22,669 nucleotides of DNA from UBA2428 sp002343545 (GTDB lineage Bacteria; Bdellovibrionota; UBA2428), in the NCBI GenBank assembly GCA_937952285.1, contig CALFZE010000074.1, forward strand, positions 1-22,669. Direction: 5' to 3'. Below the pieces are notes generated by a model, which worked only from the letters and a program-made list of their open reading frames with translations, was not told the DNA's origin and ran no database searches. Position numbers and translations under genes: made by a program. The number at the start of each line of letters is the position of its first letter. The stretch's first letter is position 1. This document shows, one piece after another, positions 1-6,907 of this stretch.

Positions 1-453
1 CTTGCTCTTTCCATGGCCGCTGCACCGGCCCTCGCTGCTCAGCACGAAGTGACCGGGGGCTCGAACCTCGGTCTCACGATCGCTAAGGGTGGCGCGTTCA
101 AGTTCGGAACGCACGCTGGTTACAACTACGCCCTCGACGAGATGATTCAACTCGGCGGTGAAGTTGCACTCAACTACGAGAAAGACGCAGCAAACGAGTT
201 CACCGGCAAAATCGGCGTTGGCCCGACGTTCAACTTCGGCGGTCCGATTGCAGAAGCAATCTACGCTCAAGTTCTCGGCCAAATGTCGTTCGGCGGTGGC
301 ACGAACTTCGGCGCAGTTGTTGCAGTCGGCAAGCGCATCCCGCTGTCGTCTGACATCACCTGGAACCCGGAACTCGACTTCGACATGTGGTTCAAGGGCG
401 GTTTCGCCTGGTCCCTCGAAGTCAAAGTCGTGAACCTCGCCGTTCACTTCTAA
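1..453 (+). CDS. Small outer-membrane beta-barrel protein, 5' end missing
   Basis: Reading frame 1 is open from the window edge to a TAA at 451-453, so the gene starts upstream. The first visible residues (LALSMAAAPALAAQH) look like the hydrophobic core and AxA cleavage site of a Sec signal peptide. About 135 mature residues follow, with alternating hydrophobic/polar stretches, many Gly and aromatic residues, and a last residue of Phe (VNLAVHF). A terminal Phe on an amphipathic strand is the usual BAM recognition signal of outer-membrane barrels. The size fits a small, probably 8-strand barrel (OmpX/OmpW-like size class), but I do not recognise the family. An intrinsic terminator lies 24 nt after the stop. 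Function beyond an outer-membrane location is unknown. An in-frame Met at 13 lies inside the signal peptide and is not the real start. Confidence 0.75.
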   Translation, partial: LALSMAAAPALAAQHEVTGGSNLGLTIAKGGAFKFGTHAGYNYALDEMIQLGGEVALNYEKDAANEFTGKIGVGPTFNFGGPIAEAIYAQVLGQMSFGGGTNFGAVVAVGKRIPLSSDITWNPELDFDMWFKGGFAWSLEVKVVNLAVHF

Positions 454-476
454 GTCGAGCTTAGGCTAGACCTAGT

Positions 477-510
477 AAACCCGCGTGGGGCAACCCGCGC
501 GGGTTTTTTT
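477..510 (+). terminator. Rho-independent terminator of the outer-membrane protein gene
   Basis: A 9-bp perfect stem (477-485 with 498-506; core CCCGCG/CGCGGG) encloses a 12-nt loop and runs into seven Ts at 504-510. It lies 24 nt after the stop codon at 453. Confidence 0.9.
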
Positions 511-520
511 GTGTCTTGAG

Positions 521-600
521 AAGGCGTCAGGTTCCTTTTGGTTCAGCAGCGGCGTCAATTTGACGCGCACGCTGAACCAAAAGGAACCTGACGCCTTTTT
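521..600. repeat. Perfect 27-bp inverted repeat, possible bidirectional terminator or dispersed palindrome
   Basis: 521-547 and 571-597 are exact reverse complements (27 of 27). They are separated by 23 nt that contain a second small hairpin (552-556 with 562-566, GCGTC/GACGC). On the plus strand the stem runs into five Ts (596-600). It sits between convergent genes, just after a complete terminator of the left gene and about 60 nt beyond the stop of the right-hand minus-strand gene. It could end that gene's transcript, or be a REP-like element. No other copy is in the window. Confidence 0.9.
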
Positions 601-657
601 ACGGCGAGGAGCGGCCGAGGGTGAGGACGAAGCGAAGAAGCTTTCCGCGGTTCCCGC

Positions 658-1887
658 TCACGGCTCGGTTTCCTCCCGGAGGAAATAGCGCGGGAAGTCC
701 TCGAGGCTTCTGAGCTCGGTGAGGCTCATCTGAGCTGGAAGACTCGTTTGGAGGTAACGCCGTCGGCCGGGCGCCGAAAGGAAGGCCGGGGTCCCGCCGT
801 GCTGCGTTCCGAGACGAAACGTGAGGGCGGAGCTCGAGATATAAAAGCTGAGCTGCTCGGCTTTGACGTTGATGACCTCGACGTGTCGTTTGAGCATCGG
901 GGATTGCGAGGCGAGGTCAAAACTGACCGAGTTCAATTCCGCGTTGCGGGCTACGAACTTCGAGATGTTGTTGAGCCCAAGGTTCGATCGCCGAAGCGAG
1001 AGCTTCTCGATATGGATCGCGCTCAGGGCGGAACGGGGCCGATAAGTCTCGCCTTTAAGGTCGAAGCGAAGGGAGCTGTGCGGGTCCATCCAAAGGACGC
1101 TCGGGTCGAAAGTTTGGGCGAAATCCTCGGGGACGATGCTCCCCGCACTCTGCCGGAAGATGAAGGTCCCGCCGCCGTGGGTAAAACGAACTTCCGTCAT
1201 GAAGTCTCGGCTGCGGATGCGGCCGGTTAGCTGCCGGATACGACGATTCAGTCGATTCACGACGCGTAGCTCTTCCGGCGAAAAGAGGCTTTCGCCTTCG
1301 GTGAGTTCAGGCGCGTCTTCACGGTAGGCGTTCGAGATGAGATAAAGCGCCAAGACGAGATCCGTCTTGAGGTCATAGGGCTGAAGCGGCGCGAGAGCGT
1401 GCAGCCTTTCGTGGATGATAAAGAGGGCTTGGTCCAGAACCGTGGGCAACTTTGAGTAGACGGCGGGGTCGATAAAGGTGATCGCGCCGTCCGTGCACCC
1501 GACGTGTTCTTGCTGGGCATTCGGCGGGAGATTCTCGGCGTCGTAAAAACGGCAATGGGCGGGGAGTTTGGCGACCAGGCGAAACTCGACGTAGGGGTTG
1601 AAGACATACTCCTCGAAGAACTCGCGGCCGTCGAAATCGTTGAAATCGATTCCGAGACGGTAAGTCACGAGGTGGCGAATTCGCCGAAGTTCCGCTTCGA
1701 GCGTTTGGTCGAGGCCAAAGCCTTCGTGGGGAAGGGGGCGGAAGTGAAGATCGCCGAGTTGATAGACTCGGCCACCGACGAGGACGCTCCCGCCGTTGCG
1801 GATTTCTTGAACGGCCGGTGCCGCTCCCGCGGCCATGAGTCCGAGGAGCAGGCTCCCGATGCGAAGGGCTTGCGATAATAATTTCAA
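658..1887 (-). CDS. Secreted protein with HExxH motif, putative zinc metallopeptidase
   Basis: 409 aa. The start is TTG (1885-1887), chosen because AGGGAGG lies 8 nt upstream and a signal peptide follows at once (residues 1-25, hydrophobic core SLLLGLMAAGAA). Residues 159-163 read HERLH within a hydrophobic helix-like stretch (LFIIHERLHALAP). This matches the HExxH zinc-binding motif of zincin metallopeptidases. Two Cys (112, 131) lie in the preceding region and could form a disulfide. No third zinc ligand is obvious, so peptidase activity is an inference from the motif and export signal. The remainder has no family I recognise. The gene faces away from the P450-like gene, and its 3' end converges on the outer-membrane protein gene. 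Confidence 0.7.
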   Translation of the reverse strand: MKLLSQALRIGSLLLGLMAAGAAPAVQEIRNGGSVLVGGRVYQLGDLHFRPLPHEGFGLDQTLEAELRRIRHLVTYRLGIDFNDFDGREFFEEYVFNPYVEFRLVAKLPAHCRFYDAENLPPNAQQEHVGCTDGAITFIDPAVYSKLPTVLDQALFIIHERLHALAPLQPYDLKTDLVLALYLISNAYREDAPELTEGESLFSPEELRVVNRLNRRIRQLTGRIRSRDFMTEVRFTHGGGTFIFRQSAGSIVPEDFAQTFDPSVLWMDPHSSLRFDLKGETYRPRSALSAIHIEKLSLRRSNLGLNNISKFVARNAELNSVSFDLASQSPMLKRHVEVINVKAEQLSFYISSSALTFRLGTQHGGTPAFLSAPGRRRYLQTSLPAQMSLTELRSLEDFPRYFLREETEP

Positions 1888-1923
1888 AGACTTGGCCTCC
1901 CTGGCGTCACGAACCGTACGCCG

Positions 1924-1951
1924 GTTTTAACGGGAGAAGAGCGGGGGTCAA
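1924..1951 (-). promoter_or_regulatory. Possible sigma70-type promoter of the HExxH gene
   Basis: On the minus strand TTGACC (1946-1951) is followed after 16 nt by TAAAAC (1924-1929), about 35 nt before the TTG start. The match is 5/6 and 4/6 to the general consensus. This is inference only. Confidence 0.35.
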
Positions 1952-2072
1952 GGGCAGGGGGTGGGGACCGTATCTCGAGGCGCCACACGGCTTGAGGGGG
2001 CCGCGTCAAGCGTCTGACGGCGTTCCGAAATGACGGCCAAATTCCCCCTATCGGGCCGTGCCCGTCTCCTCT

Positions 2073-2087
2073 TAGACTATTCGTCTA
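2073..2087. promoter_or_regulatory. Short dyad upstream of the P450-like gene
   Basis: TAGAC and GTCTA form a perfect 5-bp dyad with a 5-nt spacer, 35 nt before the chosen ATG. It is a possible operator, but short enough to be chance. Confidence 0.2.
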
Positions 2088-2122
2088 CGCGTCGGGACCT
2101 CCGGCGCGCCAAGGTTGGGGGG

Positions 2123-4705
2123 ATGATTTTGAAGCATAGAATCCTATTGGCGGGCACCTGTCTTTCGTTGTTGGGCGCGAGTTCATGCACCTCGAGCGGA
2201 GTCGACTCGTCCACGACGAACGAGTTCCGGGTCCCGGCCTCGGCCGAATCCCCCGAGCAAAGCATGGCCGAAGGCCTCGCCGAGGAAGACGCGGACGAAG
2301 CGGGAAGCGAAAGCCAGGCCGACGTGAAAATGGGCTTCATGGCTTCGATCGAAGCCGCCAAGCGCGCGCCCGAAGGCTTCAAGGCCAAGATGAAGGACAC
2401 GATCCTCGGCGCGATCGTAAAAAAGAAAACGGGTGGCAAGCTGCAGTCCGCGCAGGAAGCGGCGCAAGTGAAGCTCGTCTTCGGTTGGTTCCGCAACAAC
2501 CCGCTCCCGGCCTTCAAGGAGCTCCGCGAGCAGGCGCCCGTCTACACGATGGGGCCGTTGCCGATCCTCGCGAACAAGGACGGCACGGACGCGCACCCGA
2601 ACGTCGCGACGGTCATCGTCACGAAATACAAGGACGTCGTTCACGTGCTCGACAATCCGCAGATGTTCTCGGTGCGGAACTACAAGATGAAGTTCGATTC
2701 CGTCATGGGCCCCTACATGCTCGCGACGGACGGCACGCAGTACAATGGCATGGAAAAGCCGTGGATGCGTCGGATGATGCCGCGCGAGGATCTGCCCCGC
2801 GTACGCGAGATGGTCAAGGCCCTCACGGCCAAGGCCATCGAGGAAGGCGCCTTCGTCGGCCAGCACCCGGACGGCCAGAAGTACGCGAGCCTCGAGGTCG
2901 TGAACCAGGTGGCCCGCCGCGTGCCGATCGAGCTGACGGGCGACTACTTCGGCTTCCCGGGCCCGAGCCGCGCCAAGATGTACCACTGGTCGCGCGCGAT
3001 CCAGGACGACTTCTTCCATAACGTCACGAACGACCCGAAGATCCACGAGACCTCGGTCTCGGCCGGCGCCGCGATGAACCGCTACATCGACAAGCTCATC
3101 CGCGAGAAGCGCCGTCAGATCCAGGCGGGCCAGGGTGGCGACGATATCCTGAGTCGCATGCTCCGCTCGCCCGAAGCCGCGAAGGACCTGGGCGACGACC
3201 GCATCCGCTCGAACATCGCCGGCACGCTCATCGGCGGCGTCGAGACGACCCAGGCCGCGATCGTGCAGGCCCTCAACCAGCTCATCCTGAAGGGTAAGCT
3301 CGACGAGGTCCGCGCGGCCGCCCGCGCCGGCGACGACGCGCTCGTCGCGAAGTACGTGTGGGAAGCGCTGCGCTTCGACCCCGTGAACCCCTTCGTCGTG
3401 CGCTACGCCGAGCGCGACACCGAGATCGGCGGCGTCGCCTTGAAGCAAGGCTCGATCGTCCTCGTGGCCACGCACTCCGCCATGTTCGATCCCGAGGCGA
3501 AAGTCATGGTCGGCGAGAACGTCGGCGATCGTCCGAACCTCGCGCGCGCCGAGCCGCGCGGCGAACTCCAGGGCGTCACGAACCCCGAAGACTTCGACGT
3601 GAACCGCCCGAAGAACTTCTACTTCCACTTGGGTTGGAAGCACCACCGCTGCCTGGGCGACTACGTCGCCGAGATCATGGTGCCCGAAGTCGTGAAGGCC
3701 ATCGTCCTCGAGGAAGGTCTCAAGGTCGCTACGGGCTCGGACGGCAAGATCACCAAGGGGCTTTCGGGCCTGGGCTACGACAACGCGGCCTTCCCCGAAC
3801 GCTTCGTCGTGGAATTCAACGCCGCGGACCGTGACCTCACGACGGGCCCCGTCGTCGTCGAGCCGCGCCACGCTTTCGAGGCCTACATCCAGGACTACGA
3901 CCGCGACACCTTCCGCGCCTGCCTCACCGGCGAGAAGGGCTACGGTTCGATGGGCGACAACCTCGAGCGGGTCAAGAAAGAGTCGCACGAGAAGACGCTC
4001 CTCTTCTGCCGTCTCAAGCCCGAGCTCCGCGCCTGCATCATTTCGGCGGCGGACGGCAAGCTCGAGAAGAGCGTCGAAGCGGGTGACCGTTTGCCCCGTC
4101 GCAAAGAGGCCGGCAAACTCGCCAAGTTCGATCGCTTCGCGGATTCGCCGGAGCACCGCCTCGCGCTCGGTTCCTGCGCGCGTCGCCATAAGATGACGAA
4201 AGTCGAGTTCGACTTCTACCGCGGAACGATCCTCGGCGACGACATCAACCTCGACGCGCTTCGCAAAGCCTACTTCGAAGCCAAGGGCGACTACGCCGAG
4301 CTCGTGCGTAACCACGCGACGCCGCCCGCCGGCGAGCACGAGTACGAAAAGTACATCCGCTACTACGACCGCCACAAGTACCGGAACTGCTTCGGCAACC
4401 CGCTCGGCATCAAGGCGTTCCCCGACAACGAGACGATGCTTTTCTACGCGCGTCTCAACATCACCTTCCGCAAGTGCATGGGCCTCTCGGTCAAGCTGCA
4501 CGAGATCACGAAGGGCAAGAAGGGCAACGACCGCGAGACCCAGTACGACATCTGCAAGGAAGGCATCCTCAACAAGAAGACCGGCTCGATCGAAGGCTCC
4601 ATCGGCCTGCACGAGCGCTTCTTCTACGAGAACATGCTCCTCGGTCGTAACCTGAGTTACCCCGAGTTCCTCGCGAAGGAAAAGGCGGCGAGCGCGGCTC
4701 GCTAA
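2123..4705 (+). CDS. Lipoprotein cytochrome P450-like protein with C-terminal Cys-repeat module
   Basis: 860 aa from the ATG at 2123. The frame is open from an ATG at 2030, but only the 2123 start gives a signal peptide. Residues 1-22 (MILKHRILLAGTCLSLLGASSC) form a lipoprotein signal with lipid-acceptor Cys22. An acidic linker follows (about 40-70). Residues 115-570 look like a P450: I-helix GGVETT (371-376), ExxR as EALR (414-417) and a haem-ligand region FHLGWKHHRCLG (501-512) with Cys510 as proximal ligand. The haem loop has two more residues between Gly and Cys than the usual FxxGxxxCxG. After about 580 comes a module of two related repeats (586-728 and 740-850) with Cys at 600/638/685 and 756/785/811. 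The family chemistry is haem-thiolate oxygenase or peroxygenase. The substrate and redox partner are unknown, and no reductase or ferredoxin gene is nearby. Bacterial P450s are normally cytosolic, so envelope location is a notable inference. Confidence 0.8.
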   Translation: MILKHRILLAGTCLSLLGASSCTSSGVDSSTTNEFRVPASAESPEQSMAEGLAEEDADEAGSESQADVKMGFMASIEAAKRAPEGFKAKMKDTILGAIVKKKTGGKLQSAQEAAQVKLVFGWFRNNPLPAFKELREQAPVYTMGPLPILANKDGTDAHPNVATVIVTKYKDVVHVLDNPQMFSVRNYKMKFDSVMGPYMLATDGTQYNGMEKPWMRRMMPREDLPRVREMVKALTAKAIEEGAFVGQHPDGQKYASLEVVNQVARRVPIELTGDYFGFPGPSRAKMYHWSRAIQDDFFHNVTNDPKIHETSVSAGAAMNRYIDKLIREKRRQIQAGQGGDDILSRMLRSPEAAKDLGDDRIRSNIAGTLIGGVETTQAAIVQALNQLILKGKLDEVRAAARAGDDALVAKYVWEALRFDPVNPFVVRYAERDTEIGGVALKQGSIVLVATHSAMFDPEAKVMVGENVGDRPNLARAEPRGELQGVTNPEDFDVNRPKNFYFHLGWKHHRCLGDYVAEIMVPEVVKAIVLEEGLKVATGSDGKITKGLSGLGYDNAAFPERFVVEFNAADRDLTTGPVVVEPRHAFEAYIQDYDRDTFRACLTGEKGYGSMGDNLERVKKESHEKTLLFCRLKPELRACIISAADGKLEKSVEAGDRLPRRKEAGKLAKFDRFADSPEHRLALGSCARRHKMTKVEFDFYRGTILGDDINLDALRKAYFEAKGDYAELVRNHATPPAGEHEYEKYIRYYDRHKYRNCFGNPLGIKAFPDNETMLFYARLNITFRKCMGLSVKLHEITKGKKGNDRETQYDICKEGILNKKTGSIEGSIGLHERFFYENMLLGRNLSYPEFLAKEKAASAAR

Positions 4706-4726
4706 GCTCGATTTGATCGAAGGGTG

Positions 4727-4763
4727 AAGGCCCGCCCCGGAGCGATCCGGGGCGGGCCTTTTT
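4727..4763 (+). terminator. Strong rho-independent terminator after the P450-like gene
   Basis: A perfect 14-bp stem (4727-4740 with 4747-4760) with a 6-nt loop ends in TTTTTG. It starts 21 nt after the stop codon. It also abuts the end of nnrD on the other strand (4766) and may serve both. Confidence 0.92.
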
Positions 4764-4765
4764 GT

Positions 4766-5611
4766 TTATCGCTTTCGCAGGCGGGCGAGGCCGCGCGGCA
4801 GCCGCTCGACGAGATCGCTCGCCATCAAGGCGAGCGGATCGTTTCCGGCGCGGACCCATTCGTCGGCGAGGAAGCCGTGTAGGTAGACGCCGAGCCGAGC
4901 CGCGTCGAGCGACGCGAGCCCCTGCGCGAGCAAACCCACGAGTAGGCCCGTCAGGACGTCGCCCGTGCCCGCCTTCGCGAGCGAGCCGTTGCCGCTCCGG
5001 ACCCGGTAAAGCCGCGTGCCCGTCGCGACGAGGGTGTGGTGTCCCTTCAGCACGACGATACCGCCCAGGCGCCGTTGGCCGAGCCGGGCGAAGCGCGCGC
5101 GGTCGGCGTGGATCGCTTCGGCCGTGACGCCGAGCAGTCTCGCGAGTTCGCCTTCGTGCGGCGTCGAGATCCAAGTCGGCGGGAAGGGGCGCGGCTCGCG
5201 TTCCCTTGATTTGACGGTCAAGGCATCAGCGTCCACGACGACGCGCTCGACGCCGAGTCGCTCGAGCTCTTCGAGGTAACGACGGGTCCGGACCGTGACG
5301 CCGAGGCCCGGCCCGATGGCCACCGCCGAGAACTTGGTGCGGCGAAGTTGCGAAGGGCCCGTGCCGATCACGAGAAAATCCGGGTGCCGGACGACGGAGA
5401 AGGAACCGAGCTCACCCAGGAGGCTCACGTAGCCCGCCCCGACGCGAGCCGCGGCCGTGGCGCTCAGCACCGCGGCCCCACGGTAGGCCCGCGACCCGGC
5501 GATGACGAGGGCGCGACCGGCCTTCGCCTTGTGGCTGTACCGGTCGCGCCGAGGTAAGCGGGCGCGGGCTTGGGCCCGGGTAAAATCAACGGGACGCGCA
5601 AGCTTGGCCAT
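4766..5611 (-). CDS. nnrD: ADP-dependent NAD(P)H-hydrate dehydratase (YjeF C-terminal domain family)
   Basis: 281 aa. The enzyme repairs hydrated NAD(P)H, using ADP (or ATP in relatives) to drive dehydration of S-NAD(P)HX. Family marks seen: GRALVIAGSRAYRGAAVLSA (glycine-rich N-terminal part, from about 32), VVVDADAL (124-131), TPHEGELARLLG (150-161), VVLKGHHTLVA (186-196) and AKAGTGDVLTG (212-222) with Asp218 as the expected catalytic base. It is the stand-alone dehydratase; the N-terminal epimerase half (NnrE) found in many fusions is absent. The ATG at 5609-5611 has no clear Shine-Dalgarno. It lies 45 nt after the folK stop, so it is probably read as the last gene of the folate operon. The link to folate genes is positional only. 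Confidence 0.92.
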   Translation of the reverse strand: MAKLARPVDFTRAQARARLPRRDRYSHKAKAGRALVIAGSRAYRGAAVLSATAAARVGAGYVSLLGELGSFSVVRHPDFLVIGTGPSQLRRTKFSAVAIGPGLGVTVRTRRYLEELERLGVERVVVDADALTVKSREREPRPFPPTWISTPHEGELARLLGVTAEAIHADRARFARLGQRRLGGIVVLKGHHTLVATGTRLYRVRSGNGSLAKAGTGDVLTGLLVGLLAQGLASLDAARLGVYLHGFLADEWVRAGNDPLALMASDLVERLPRGLARLRKR

Positions 5612-5656
5612 TCGCGAAGCGACGCTATTTCAGGAGAAATCGGATGCCAAGGAACC

Positions 5657-6169
5657 TTAAGCCGGCAGCAGCGAAAAGTATCCCGTTCCCGAAGGCGCGC
5701 GCAGCCGGCGGGCCATCGTGAGCGCGCTTTCGCCCGCGGGGCCTACCGCGAGCTCCGGCGCGATCTCGCAGAGGGGTTCCAACACGAACGAGCGATCCAG
5801 CAGGCTCGGGTGCGGAAGCTTGAGGAAGGCGCTTTCGATGCGTTCGTCGCCCAACAAAAGAAGGTCGAGGTCGATGATGCGGGGGGCCCAGCGGGGCGCG
5901 GCCGTGCGGCCGAGCGAGACCTCCAGGATCTTGAGCCGCGAGAGCAACTCCATCGCCGAGTCGTCCCATTCGAAGGTCGCGACGGCGTTCAGGTAGGGGA
6001 CGTCCCAATCCGCGGCGGCGCCGGGCGGCAGCACGGCGGCGGTCTCGTGGAAGCTCGAGACTCGGATCGCGTCGTCTTTCGCCAGGGAACGAAGCGCGTC
6101 GACGCCACGCTCGAGATTCGCACGCCGATCGCCGAGGCTCGACCCGAGACCGATGAAGGCGCGTTTCAT
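5657..6169 (-). CDS. folK: 2-amino-4-hydroxy-6-hydroxymethyldihydropteridine pyrophosphokinase (HPPK)
   Basis: 170 aa, close to the roughly 160 aa usual for the family. The enzyme transfers pyrophosphate from ATP to 6-hydroxymethyl-dihydropterin, the step before coupling to p-aminobenzoate in folate synthesis. The start FIGLGSSLGDRRANL (5-19) and the family signature RWAPRIIDLDLLLL (93-106, with metal-binding Asp100 and Asp102), followed by LPHPSLLDRSFVLEPL (118-133), are all present. The frame is open further upstream, but the ATG at 6167-6169 gives the family N-terminus. It overlaps the TGA of the upstream gene as ATGA, so the two are probably translationally coupled. The partner is a CADD-family pABA synthase, which fits folate synthesis exactly. 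Confidence 0.96.
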   Translation of the reverse strand: MKRAFIGLGSSLGDRRANLERGVDALRSLAKDDAIRVSSFHETAAVLPPGAAADWDVPYLNAVATFEWDDSAMELLSRLKILEVSLGRTAAPRWAPRIIDLDLLLLGDERIESAFLKLPHPSLLDRSFVLEPLCEIAPELAVGPAGESALTMARRLRAPSGTGYFSLLPA

Positions 6170-6810
6170 GCGCGGGCCGTGTGAACGTCCGAGAGGAAAT
6201 CCCACAGGGCCCGGGCCGAGACTTCGGCGGCCTCGCGGGCTTCGCGCTGCGCTTCGGGGGCAAGCTCCGAGAGAAGCCTTTCCAAGACTTCGCGATGGGC
6301 GACGTCGGCGACCTTGTGGACTTCGAAGAACGAAAGGGTGCGCTCGTCCTCGATGCCGTAGTTTTGGCGAAGCCCCTCGATTTTGGAATGGGCTACTTCC
6401 GGGACCTGCGATTCGTAGGCGTAGAGCGAGCCGAGCGCCTGCGCGGGCGACCCGTTGGCGAAGTTCTGGAAGCTGTCGATGACGCGGCGGATTCCGATAC
6501 GCGGTGTCGCCGCGTTCACTTCGGCGCGGGGGGCCCCCACGCCTTCCGCGAAGCGGAGCCAAAGCTCGGGGTGCGAAGTGCCGTGGGTCGTGCCGTTCTC
6601 GTCGGCCAGGTTCTCGGCGAGGACTTGACGCGCACGCGCGTCGGGGCACTTCGCGATCGCGGCTTCGAGGTAGCGAGGAAAGGCTTCGACGTGGCGGAAG
6701 TACTGGGCCGCGTAGTCGCGCAGCGTCTCGCGCGAGAGCTTGCCTTCCATCCAGTCGCGGTAGAAGGGGTGCTTCAGAAGGTGCAGGCCGCCCGGATTCC
6801 AGAATTCCAT
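6166..6810 (-). CDS. CADD-family self-sacrificing p-aminobenzoate synthase (putative folate protein)
   Basis: 214 aa. The ATG at 6808-6810 was chosen because GGAGG lies 7 nt upstream. The frame extends 15 codons further but without a ribosome site. The haem-oxygenase-like fold is marked by HPFYRDW, AAQYFRHVEAFPRYL, HPELWLRFAEG, YAYESQVPEVAHSKIEGL and SFFEVHKVADVAHRE. This matches the CADD/folate-related family known from Chlamydia and Nitrosomonas, where the enzyme makes pABA from one of its own tyrosines and a lysine. With a constant offset of 9 to chlamydial CADD as I remember its numbering, Glu133, Lys143, His165, Asp169 and His172 fall on Glu142, Lys152, His174, Asp178 and His181; Tyr17 is the likely match to Tyr27. 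The Glu71/His80 metal half-site has two extra residues. ATGA overlap with folK supports a folate role. Confidence 0.88.
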   Translation of the reverse strand: MEFWNPGGLHLLKHPFYRDWMEGKLSRETLRDYAAQYFRHVEAFPRYLEAAIAKCPDARARQVLAENLADENGTTHGTSHPELWLRFAEGVGAPRAEVNAATPRIGIRRVIDSFQNFANGSPAQALGSLYAYESQVPEVAHSKIEGLRQNYGIEDERTLSFFEVHKVADVAHREVLERLLSELAPEAQREAREAAEVSARALWDFLSDVHTARA

Positions 6811-6869
6811 CGTTTTTCCTCCGTCAATGCGCCGAGCCGTTTCGGCGGGGCCCAAAATAGCGAAAGCTT

Positions 6870-6887
6870 TTGATAAGAAAATCTCAA
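6870..6887. promoter_or_regulatory. Likely LysR-type operator in the divergent intergenic region
   Basis: An 18-bp dyad TTGAxA-N6-TxTCAA lies between the CADD gene and the lysR-type gene. It includes the T-N11-A arrangement typical of LysR boxes and overlaps a candidate -35 (TTGATA, 6870-6875) of the regulator. That fits autorepression with control of the divergent operon. Inferred from pattern and position. Confidence 0.5.
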
Positions 6888-6898
6888 TCTCCTAAACG
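6870..6898 (+). promoter_or_regulatory. Candidate promoter of the lysR-type gene
   Basis: TTGATA (6870-6875), a 17-nt spacer and TAAACG (6893-6898) end 9 nt before the GTG start. This would give a 5' leader of only a few bases. The -10 match is weak. Confidence 0.35.
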
Positions 6899-6907
6899 TC
6901 TTGATGA

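Noticed and set aside
485..688. 67-codon open frame over the terminator and inverted repeat
   Set aside because: It is made largely of the two hairpins and has no ribosome site; the sequence is better explained as structured non-coding DNA.
2030..2122. Upstream ATG extension of the P450-like protein
   Set aside because: The extra 31 residues would bury the lipoprotein signal peptide, and the ATG at 2123 gives a proper one.
2183..4612. 809-codon open frame antisense to the P450-like gene
   Set aside because: The product is an Ala/Val/Arg/Asp-rich string with no domain, and the sense strand has signal peptide and P450 motifs. Long antisense frames are expected with this codon bias.
5016..6184. 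Plus-strand open frames opposite nnrD and folK
   Set aside because: They are shadows of clear minus-strand enzymes and show no motif or ribosome site.
6811..6855. 15-residue N-terminal extension of the CADD-like protein
   Set aside because: The internal ATG has GGAGG at 7 nt, and family members start close to the EFWNPGGLHLLKHPFY segment.
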